This document shows, one piece after another, positions 55,634 through 64,000 of a stretch of 64,000 nucleotides of DNA. The stretch is from Cephalopachus bancanus. Taxonomy: Eukaryota > Chordata > Mammalia > Primates > Tarsiidae. Every line of letters starts with the position of its first letter. The stretch's first letter is position 1. Made by a program: the position numbers and the translations under genes. The notes under the pieces were generated by a model. That model worked only from the letters and a program-made list of their open reading frames with translations. It did not search any database and was not told where the DNA came from. The stretch spans positions 6,262,001-6,326,000 of the forward strand of contig JAPVLO010000182.1 in the NCBI GenBank assembly GCA_027257055.1, read 5' to 3'.

Positions 55634-56230
55634 TATCATGAGGGGGAGACCTCAAAGACCCCAGAATTTATCGATAAAAAGTCGTGTATTTATTCTTATG
55701 TGTTGAAACATCAGTCACCTTCGAAGTACTCTCTGCTTGATGCAGTGCACCTATTGAGACGCTTTTTGCGCTGCTCAAAACAGTTTTTGAACTTGTCCAT
55801 TTTGTTGTCTTTTAGTGCTCTGCCATTTTTTGTTTTACCTCTTCCACACGGGCACAACATTTCCCTTAGCGTACTTTTCTTCCTTTGAGGAAACAAAAAT
55901 AAAGTCTCTTGGTTTGAGACTGGGTGAATAAGGAGGGTGGGGCACGGGGGTCATGCTGTTTTTTAGTCAAAAACCGCTGAACACTCAGTGAGGGGGTGGC
56001 AAGTTGCTCATGTAAATCAGCCATCACGAAATGGGCAAACACGCTGAAAGAATCTCCAAAAAAAAAGAAAGAAATTCCCTGAAACCCAGCGCAGGCTCTC
56101 ACAACAACACTAGCTGGTACACTAACGCCAACGAGTTTCTAGAACACTTACTTAGCAGGGGAAGCCTGTACTACAAGGCGCTCACCCCCCAAAAGATAAT
56201 TCCTGTTTTGGGGGGCTTCCCCCTCATATA
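55634..56230 (-). mobile_element. Mariner-type DNA transposon, internally deleted
   Basis: Terminal inverted repeats: left TATCATGAGGGGGAGACCTC (55634-55653) and right, reversed and complemented, TATATGAGGGGGAAGCCCCC. It carries the C-terminal end of a mariner transposase. At about 600 bases it is half the usual 1.3 kb. Confidence 0.78.
55711..56070 (-). pseudogene. Mariner transposase C-terminal remnant
   Basis: The transposase cuts and pastes the element at TA. The end KNCFEQRKKRLNRCTASS followed by REYFEGD fits the family ending (WKKRW..CI...GEYFEGD). Upstream, in a shifted frame, SLSVQRFLTKK and a Pro-Pro-Tyr-Ser-Pro-like segment with a following Asp fit the region around the third catalytic residue. 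Frameshifts separate them; the DNA-binding domain is missing. Confidence 0.78.
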
Positions 56231-57070
56231 TTCAAATAGAATCTGAGGGTTAAGAAAATATGTAATTCATAATTCATTATAAGAAAATAATAAGCCCGTT
56301 GAGTGTTCATATACATATGTATTTTTATTTAAAAATAGCTGTAATTTCCAAAACAAGAATATCAGGTGAAAAGAGTAGTACTGTTTCGTCTTTTTGGAAC
56401 TCCCTTCAGTGTCTGGTCTTCACATTCAGTCTGTTGGGGTGTGTTGTTTTGGTTGAAGTATCTGAAGAAAAGCTAGCCTCCGTACATGTGGAGTGAGAGA
56501 AGAATTTTATTAGCCTTCTCAGATAATGATGGGTGTTTTTTGATACCATACCCACCCAACGAGAAGTAACTACTTCAGTGTAAAGTTACTCATGTCATGT
56601 AAAATCTAAAATGATATGAATGAACTTTTCATTCTCCGTTGTCTTAAAATCCATTATTCTATCTTGTACTTTAGAAGATCTTTTAAGCATGCATAATTTT
56701 GTAACGTCATACATGGGTCATCTGGAAAATACTGGCTTGATAAGTCATACAGATCTTCCAAATGTTGATACATTTCTTTATATTACAGTAAAAAATCTAT
56801 TCATTAATTTTTACCACCAATTTCATCAGAATAGTCTTAAAGGATTGAGAAGCTGTCAAGCTTCTAGTTGTGAATGCAAGATTTTTTTTTAATGTGAGTT
56901 TTTGCTTGAAAGCTCAAATTCTATCATTGGCAACAAATACTGTCAGTTGATTTCTATGACATGACAAGCTCACTTTGTTCATTTTAAAGAAAATGCTACC
57001 CAATACCCACGTTTGAAGAACCACATTTTGTCTACCAATGATTCTTTTAAGTAAAAATGGTGTTCCATTC

Positions 57071-57073
<3 letters not shown>
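56231..57073. other. AT-rich stretch, unclassified
   Basis: About 840 bases with no recognised repeat or gene. The 90-codon frame at 56620-56892 has no family features. Confidence 0.45.

Positions 57074-57122
<49 letters not shown>
57074..57122. repeat. (CA)n microsatellite
   Basis: About 24 uninterrupted CA units. Confidence 0.97.
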
Positions 57123-57124
<2 letters not shown>

Positions 57125-57296
57125 TATAGGTATGTTCAGCTCACAGCTCCAACCCATCCCAACAGAGCTTTTTCCCAAAACAACCATCACACTTCAGCAC
57201 ACAGCAGACCTGCATTAGGAATCCTTTCCAATCTGTCACAGAGAATAGCATGAATCCAAGTGTCAAGATTAATAAAATCGGTCATTCTAGACTGGA

Positions 57297-57598
57297 AATG
57301 GTGGCTCATGACTGTAATCTCAGCACTTTGTGAGGTCGAGGTGGCAGGACTGCTTCAGGCCAGGAGTTCAAGACCAGCCTGGACAACACAGTGAGATCTT
57401 GTCTCTAAAAAACAAATTTAAAAAGTCAGCCAGGCGTGGTGGTACGTGCTCATAGTCCCAGCTACTCAAGAGGCTGAGGCAGAAGAATTGTCTGAGCCCA
57501 GGAAGTCGAGGCTGCAATAAACCATAATGGTGTCACTGCACACCAGCCTAGGCGGCAGAAGGATACCTGACTCAAAAATCAATCAATCAATCAATCAG
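57297..57598 (+). mobile_element. Alu, older type, (AATC)n tail
   Basis: Sense Alu with tail AAAAATCAATCAATCAATCA. Confidence 0.94.
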
Positions 57599-57749
57599 CA
57601 ATTCTTACTGCTTCATCAAGAACATTCCTAAGTGAAGCTGGCCATTGTTTTATTGTGTGTGAGGCCATGAAGACACAATGTTGGCCACCAGGACACGGTT
57701 TGCTTTGCACTCTCAGGGCAAAAGTCTACACTGTAAAAAGGGCAAACAG

Positions 57750-58040
57750 GCTGGGTGTGGTGGCTCAAGCCTGTAATCCCAGCACTTTGGGAGGCCGAGG
57801 TGAGGGGATTGCCTGAACCCGTGGGTTCGAGAAACAGCCCGGGCAACTTGGCGAGACCTTGCCTCTACAGTAAATTAAAAATTATCTGGGTATTTAGCAC
57901 GTGCCTGTAGTTCCAGCTACTTGGAAGGCTGAGGTGGAAGGATCGCTGGAGCCCTGCAGGTCGAGGCTGCGGTGGCTGGGAGCAGCCACTACCCTCCAGT
58001 CTGGGCGACGGAGTGAGACTCCAACTCAAAAAAAAAAATG
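57750..58040 (+). mobile_element. Alu, full length
   Basis: Sense Alu; TATTTAGCACGTGCC shows a small deletion in the right-arm start. Confidence 0.95.
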
Positions 58041-58726
58041 AGTAAACAACATCTTATTATTATCAAGAAAATAGTTTTGACCTCAAGGGCCTTCTGAGAG
58101 GGTCTCAGGGACCCTCATGGGTCCATAACCTAAACTTTAAGAAACACTGTTCTGAGGCATTTGGGTTGAAAGAAATGGCACACTTTGCTATTTTCCAAAC
58201 AAAACAGACTCTGGCTCCAGGAAGTCCCCTGGGCTTAGTGTTCTGGGATTCTCTCCCCATCCTTGGATCAGGCAACAAAGCTGACACAGAAACCAGGCAA
58301 GGGCCCTGGTCTCTCCTGCTGGTCAGGGTTCGTGCCCTTCACTTGGTCTTCCTGGTTTGCCCTGAGGGAGGTGGCTGGCTCTCCTGGTAGCTCTGCTAGG
58401 TGGAGCCACTCGGCTTGGAGTCCCGAGTGGCTCCAGACTGTGTGTGTGGCACCCTGTCCGCACGACTCTTGCTCCCGGATGCTGCCTCCTTGGGTGCTGT
58501 GCTGGGTGCTGGCTCAGGTCTTTATCACTCTAGAGCCTGCAACTCCTCTCTTCCTAGTTTCTAAGTCTCCGACCCACACAGCAGGCCTTCCCCGTTTCCA
58601 ATCCCCGGAGGCCCAAGTCTTCAAAGCCCTTCTCTTCCCCAACACGCTGGCCTTGACTCGCTAAACTTAATTCACCAAACTAGAAGTCTGTGGTTCCCAT
58701 GACTTTGCCTGAGTTTGGCTACTCAT
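58041..58726. other. Unclassified, GC-richer spacer
   Basis: About 690 bases. The frame at 58263-58664 has no family features and no splice context. No repeat recognised. Confidence 0.45.
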
Positions 58727-58880
58727 TTTTTTTTTTTTTGAGTCAGAGTCTCACTTCGTCACCTAGGCTGTAGTGCCATGGCACGATCTACCACGGCCTC
58801 GACCTGCTGGGTCAGGCGATCCTCTTGCCCCAGCCTCCCAAAGTGCTGGGATTACAGGCATGAGTCACTGTGCCTGGCCT
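58727..58880 (-). mobile_element. Alu with large internal deletion
   Basis: Right-arm beginning joined to left-arm end (GATCCTCTTGCCCCAGCCTCC); about 130 bases in the middle are lost. Confidence 0.92.
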
Positions 58881-59039
58881 ACAAATGTTTCTACAATTGG
58901 AATTACTTGCTGATATTTAAAAATCAGGATCTTCACAGAGATTTATAGTATCTGTCTTCTCTTGAAGAATTAGAGGAACTGACAGCCTTAAGCCTGCATT
59001 TTTACGTGGTGGCAATTGGTTGCAGGTCAGAAGGGTGCC

Positions 59040-59094
59040 CACAGAAGGATTCAATCACAGAAGGATTCAGTCACAGAAGGATTCAGTCACAGAC
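59040..59094. repeat. Short tandem repeat, 16-base unit
   Basis: CACAGAAGGATTCA(A/G)T repeated three times, then a partial CACAGACA. Confidence 0.9.
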
Positions 59095-59127
59095 ACTTCC
59101 ACTCCCTATCATCTTACAGCAGCCCAT

Positions 59128-59193
59128 TTTTCTTACCTGTCTGCCCTCTTTAAGATCGGTCCATTTTTCTTACCTGTCTGCCCTCATTAAGAT
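59128..59193. repeat. Tandem duplication, about 34-base unit
   Basis: CCATTTTTCTTACCTGTCTG with CCCTCTTTAAGAT is followed by a second copy with one base changed (CCCTCATTAAGAT). Confidence 0.9.
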
Positions 59194-59390
59194 TTGAATT
59201 TGTCATTCCTGTCCGGTCCTTTGAAGAACAACTCTTTTTAAGGTTTTTTCTTCTCCTACCTGGCAAGCCATACATAAATGAGTTTTTAATCACCCCATTA
59301 TGGCCAAGAAGGCAGAGATAAACCCGCTTACAAAATTTTATGAAAAGATTGTTATGTAGTCTCTAGTCCAGTTTAAAAGTGGAGTTTCTA

Positions 59391-59672
59391 AGACAAGTGT
59401 CGTGGCTCACCCCTGTAATCCCAGCACTTTGGGAGGTCGAGGTGGAAGGCTCGCTGGAGGCTAGGAGTCCAAGACCAAATTTTTCTGGCCTCTACAGAAA
59501 AACTTAAAGAATTAGCTAGGCATGGTGGCACATGCCTGTAGCCCCAGCTGCTCAGGAGGCTGAGGTGCAAGGATCACCTGAACCCAGGAAATCAAGGTTG
59601 GTGAGCCGTGATCATGTCACTGCCCTTCAGTTTGTGTGACAGAGTGAGACTCCAGCTTAAAAAAAAAAAAAA
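59391..59672 (+). mobile_element. Alu, older type
   Basis: Sense Alu with A-tail at 59659-59672 and left-arm shortening at CAAGACCAAATTTTTCTGGCC. Confidence 0.93.
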
Positions 59673-62600
59673 ATTGGAGTGCAATTCAACTTCCTAGTTG
59701 AAGTGTGTGGGTGGCTCAGAGTGCTGTCTGCTCAGTGGCTCTTGGGTGCCCTTCATGGACCCCCTGGGGTTTCAGGAAGCACCGCTTCCCAACCATAGAT
59801 CTAGCTTGTGCAGAGCTCACCAGAGGATCGCAGAAGGACCAGGTGGACCCCAGCCCAGGCTGAGCGTGGGAGGCAGCTGACAGAGCGTCGCTGAGGAAGG
59901 CCACGGCTTCGCACACAGGAAAAGACGGGTGTCAAATGTTTGCTGAGTGCAGAACTCTGGGTGTCCAGGGTGCAGCCGCCAGCCCTGCCAAGCGTGTCCG
60001 GTCTTCAGATTCTCAACACCAGTTGTCACTCCCTGTGTGTGTTGTCCTTCTTCAGGTGGGGTTAGGATGAGCCACTTTGGCCAGCCCCTCTTACGGCGGA
60101 AGCAGTCCCTGTCTAGGGGTTGTGTCTTGTGTTCTTGGTCCTGAGGAAACCACAGTGCGACTCTGGTCACCAGCCCTGCCGTGGCCTGTCCTGGGTCAGG
60201 GCAGCACTCCTGCCTCCCTGCAACCATCAAGATGAGGCAGCTTAGGAAAATTGGGGGGGTGGGAGGAGTTCAAAGTCAGCATCACGGTGCCTTTTCATTC
60301 TCTTTTTTGTATAAAACGATCAATCTCATGTCTAATTCATTTGAAAATTCTTCACTTCTCTGTGTGTGTTTTTGGTAAAAATAGAAGTCTCGGAGGACTG
60401 CAGGCTCCTGCTGAATTTTATGAGCAACTTTCCAAAGCCTGGTAACCAGGTTCTTCTCATCTTTCCTTGAGTGAATTAAGCACCAGTGGGAGGCTTGCTT
60501 TCTGGATGACTGGTTTAAATAAAAGACTTTCAGGGTTGGGGCTAGGCGGCTTTTAAGGCCATTTAATCGATCTGCAGACCACAGAGAAGAAAGCGGACAA
60601 GTTGGCGGAAAGTTGGCCCGAGGACCTCTGCTCCCCTCCTGGGCTCCCTGTCTTCTCTGTCCTCCCTTCCCTCCCTCTCTCCTTCCTTCCTTCCTTCTTC
60701 CTTCCCCTCCTCCCCCCTTCCTCCCCTCCTTTTGTTGTCACGGCCCCTTTCCTGGTTCCAACCATCGCCGTCTCTGCGATAGACTCCCAGTTTGCCTCCC
60801 TGCCTCGTGCTCTCTCCCTGACCAGGAAGTCCTTTCCAAAAGACAAATGTGATTGAATTTCCTCCCTGCTTAAAACCGTTAGTACTTCTCTGGTTCAAAC
60901 ACTTCTACAGTGCTAGAAGCTACCTTGGAGAGGGAGAGTGGGTGGTGATGGGGGGCTTCGGAGGGGTTACCATTGTTCTATTCCTTACCCCGAGTGGGAG
61001 TCACAGGACGGTCCTTTGTGGCGATGTATTCAGCTGTGCCACTATGATGTGGACACTTTTCTGCAGGCATGTTTTACTGCAATTCGAAAAAACCTTTAAG
61101 TTGATTTAGTGCTTACGGTCACCCTCCAGTGCTTTCCAAGGTGAGGGTGAGGAATGGCTTTGAAGGCTGGGGAAGGGGACTTGGGATTCCTGAAGAAGGT
61201 CACCGAAACTCGTGGCAGCTTTAAAGCTGGAGAATCAGAAAAATAAGTTAATTTCAATGGCTGCTGGGATGGCAGACTTGCAGGCTGTCTGAGGAAGGGT
61301 GTCATGGAACTGCAGAGTGCTGGGATCATGACAGCTTCTAGAAGCCCCTAGAATCCTTTACAAAAGGTTCTGGTTTGGGCCTGAGAGGGAGAATTACTCC
61401 TGGCCCAGTTCCCAAATGAGTAAGTATTTGTTTCAGACGAAGGCAGGTTAGACACTGGTTTGGTGTGTTTCTTAGCAGGGTGCGATGTTGCTGCATGGGA
61501 AGGCTTGCATGAAATTTACAGGTGACAGGAGGCCACTGGACCCGGGAAAGATGGGAACAGTGCCAGGCCTTCTTCGGAGGCGGTTGGGAGACTGGCACTG
61601 AGAAGAGACCTCACGGGGTGGGCTGACACAGGGGCCCTGGAGGAAGCAAGGCGGGTGGGAGCTGAGTGGAGGGAGGGTGGTTAGGAAGGAGGGCTTAGGA
61701 AGTGTCTCAGGCTAAAGAAAGAATGGGTACACAGCGAGTTGTGGGAACAGGCAGAGAGCGGATGTCTCCCCTGGCCAACCGAGTCACAACTTGCTAAACC
61801 TCCACAATCACTGAACTTTTTGTCATTGCATTTTAGAGACAAAACCGCTCTTGGTAGCCTGGGTCTATTTCTGCTTGGCCTTTGCACCTCACCTTGACCT
61901 GTACCTTCTCACGAGTTGGCCTCCTTGCAGGAGGCCTTGCTTGCCTTGATGGTAGAAATGGCCTTTTGGGGCATTGCATGCAACCCCAGCACAGGGATTC
62001 AGGGAGTGTGTGCAGAACAATCAGAGATGTGCAGGCCATCAGAGGGAGAACCCACTTCGCCTCCACACTCACCCTGAAAAGTAGGACTTGTCTTCGAGAA
62101 AACTGAGACTCGGAGAAGTTTACCGAAAGCACATGGCTCATCGGTGGCAGAACTGTGGTTGGAACCTTGGTCTGTCTGTCACCAAAGCCCTTGCTCCAAA
62201 TCTCTACATAGTACTGAGTCTCATCCACACTCTCCTAGTTATTTGCTGCTCAGCAATCCTATGGGTTGCTGAATTTTTATCCTGGAAAATTTAACCCTCA
62301 CATCAATGGATCTCAAGTATCCCAGAGACCAGGTGACCCAGCAAAGTGTACAAGCCTCTCTGAGACCTGGCCTCTGCCTGAACCTCTGGTCCCATCCTTA
62401 GTCATGTGCCAGCCTGAAATACTTATGGTTGCTTGCAAATAGCATGCTTCCTTGAGGGGTTCCTCTTTCTAGAATGGTCATTCTCCCTCCGCTATTGGCC
62501 TGGATAATTAGAAATAGATAGTATGCCCTCCTTGACTGTAGGCAGATGAAAATCTACCCTCAAACGGCATAAGCAGCAAGAGGATCTATCATCTCGCAGA

Positions 62601-62995
62601 AAAAGAAATCCTGAGGGAGGGTGAAGTTGCCAGGCTCCAGCTCCGGTCCTCTGCCATGCTCTCTGCTCTGCCCCTCTCTAAACTGGCTTCATCCTCAGGC
62701 TGGTGGCAAGATGGCTGCGGTGGCCTTAGGTCTTCCATGCAGAGACATCCGCATCCTGCACAGAAAGAAGATGGACTGCTTCTCTCCAGAACCTTCCGAT
62801 GCATCACCTTGCATGGCTCACTGGCCAGGACCTGATGACAGAACCTCCACCCCCAAACCCAGGGGATTGGCCTCACTGAGACCAGTTTAAACCAGCTGGG
62901 ATAGTCTCAAGGAGCTGGGAGTTGGGTCGTGCTGGGGAGAGGTGGGTACCCAAAAGAGTGGGATGGCCTGCAAGGAAGGGGTCAGGATTGGAGTG
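59673..62995. other. Longest repeat-poor stretch of the window
   Basis: About 3.3 kb without Alu. Contents I can name: a pyrimidine run with CTTC units at 60655-60735, and a MIR-like segment at 62080-62210 (AACTGAGACTCGGAGAAGTTTACC, GTGGCAGAACTGTGGTTGG). The open frames are short and show no domain or consistent exon pattern, but an untranslated or small exon could not be excluded. Confidence 0.5.
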
Positions 62996-62998
62996 GGT

Positions 62999-63021
62999 CT
63001 TTCTTTCTTTCTTTCTTTCTT

Positions 63022-63058
<37 letters not shown>
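62999..63058. repeat. (TTTC)n / (TC)n tail
   Basis: A TTTC run, then a CT run, then TTTC again, contiguous with the T-run of the Alu that follows. Confidence 0.93.
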
Positions 63059-63060
<2 letters not shown>

Positions 63061-63338
63061 GAGTTGAAGTCTCACTCTGTCGCCCAGACTGGAGTGCAGT
63101 GGCCGCTCCCGGCCACCGCAGCCTCAACCTGCTGGGCTCTGGAGATCCTTCCGCCTCAGCCTTCCAAGTAGCTGGAACTACAGGCGCGCGCCACCACGCC
63201 TGGCTAGTTTTTGATTTATTGTAGAGATGAGGTCTTGCCAAGTTGCCCAGGCGGGTCTCGAACCCGTGGGCTCAGGCAATCCACTCACCTCAGCCTCCCA
63301 AAAGCGCGGGATGACAGGCTGAGCCGCTGAGCCCGGCT
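63059..63338 (-). mobile_element. Alu, youngest subfamily
   Basis: Antisense Alu with GGCCGCTCCCGGCCACCGC. TTGGAGTGGGTCT before the pyrimidine run and TTGGAGTGGATCT after the Alu are the target duplication, so the pyrimidine run is its expanded tail. Confidence 0.96.
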
Positions 63339-63646
63339 TGGAGTGGATCTTAACAGCCTTCAGTCCCTCCTTTCTAAGGAAGGCCCCTGCAGTTAGCCTT
63401 TTAGCCTCCTCACTGTTGTTATTCCCACCGCTCCGCCCTTTCCCCCCATCGCCCTTCCACATGGTGGTCCCCTCACCCAGGTGCACCTGCCTATGTCCTT
63501 CCCACATGCCTCATGGACTCACTGCTTGCCCAGAAGTGTCTCCTGTCTGACCAGTCCCCACATCTTTTCCCTGGGAGGCATGCCAGGATTAACTCCACAG
63601 GCAGGCAGTCACACCCCTCACTCTGCAGTCCTTTAACCAGTGGGGA
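63339..63646. other. Unclassified spacer
   Basis: About 300 bases. No gene or repeat recognised. Confidence 0.45.
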
Positions 63647-63938
63647 GTCTTTTTTTTTTTTTGAGTTGGAGTCCTCTGTCACCCAGAGTGGAGTGCAGTG
63701 GCCGCTCCCGGCCACCGCAGCCTCGACCCGCTGGGCTCCGGCGATCCTTCCGCCACGGCCTTCCGAGTAGCTGGAACTACAGGCGCACACTACCACGCCT
63801 GGCTGATTTTTTTGATTTATTGTAGAGGTGAGGTCTTGCCGAGTGGCCCAAGTGGGTCTCGAACCCGCGGGCTCAGGCAATCCACTCACCTCAGCCTCCC
63901 AAAGTGCTGGGATTACAGGCTGAGCCACCAAGCTTGGG
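63647..63938 (-). mobile_element. Alu, youngest subfamily
   Basis: Antisense Alu with GGTCTCGAACCCGCGGGC and GGCCGCTCCCGGCCACCGC. A second T-run (63949-63959) follows its 5' end. Confidence 0.95.
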
Positions 63939-64000
63939 TTTTGTTTTTTTTTTTTTTTGCTATCTCTTCTGATCTCTACAACCACCCAGGGAGCAGAGGC

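Noticed and set aside
59040..59094. CRISPR-like array
   Set aside because: Contiguous tandem units without spacers, in a primate genome.

Overview
This is primate nuclear DNA made mostly of interspersed repeats. I find no protein-coding gene, tRNA gene or CRISPR array that I can support. About fifty Alu elements are present. They are dimeric and 7SL-derived in both arms. They lack the right-arm signature I associate with lemur AluL and the tRNA/Alu fusion dimers of lorises and galagos, and they do not look like AluS or AluY. The youngest copies share private changes (CAGCCTG in the left arm, a GCGGGTTCGAGACCCGC segment, an ATAAATCAAAA linker). By exclusion a tarsier is my best guess. Primate is close to certain; tarsier is an inference.

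Layout. 1-8.1 kb: Alus plus LTRs of endogenous retroviruses, including a solo LTR at 6001-6483 that splits an Alu and keeps an AAAC target duplication, and an LTR at 6997-7510 followed by a tRNA-Thr-type primer binding site. 8.1-17.0 kb: an old L1M fragment (+) split by an LTR, by an almost full-length lineage-specific L1 (-, about 9.0-16.6 kb, decayed ORF1 and ORF2) and by Alus. 18.2-24.5 kb: a degenerate gammaretrovirus-like provirus (+) with two LTRs, a tRNA-Gly-type primer binding site, remnants of gag, pol and env, a large pol deletion and a probable antisense LTR inside. 25-28.2 kb: two 3' pieces of the same L1 lineage in opposite orientations, Alus, one free Alu left monomer and a small retrocopy that resembles part of the L1 5' region. 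28.4-31.9 kb: two ancient L2 copies in tandem, carrying several Alus. 32-44 kb: Alu pairs, an L1 3' end, MIRs, and an ancient repeat that hosts a terminal-inverted-repeat DNA transposon and two Alus. 44-64 kb: longer stretches without recognised repeats (44.3-46.3, 53.8-55.6, 59.7-63.0 kb), an internally deleted mariner at 55634-56230, more Alus, microsatellites and one perfect 17-bp hairpin.

The order of events can be read from the nesting. L2, MIR, L1M and DNA transposons form the base layer. Alus, the younger L1 lineage and ERVs landed in that layer. The youngest Alus in turn interrupt the L1. The ORFs present are decayed LINE, ERV or mariner reading frames, or chance frames in Alus. Repeat family assignments rest on remembered consensus features and were not checked against a database. 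The most useful leads are the tRNA-like T-arm in the young Alu subfamily, the polyadenylation signal inside the L1 5' region with its apparent retrocopy, the two identified primer binding sites, and the clean LTR-in-Alu insertion.
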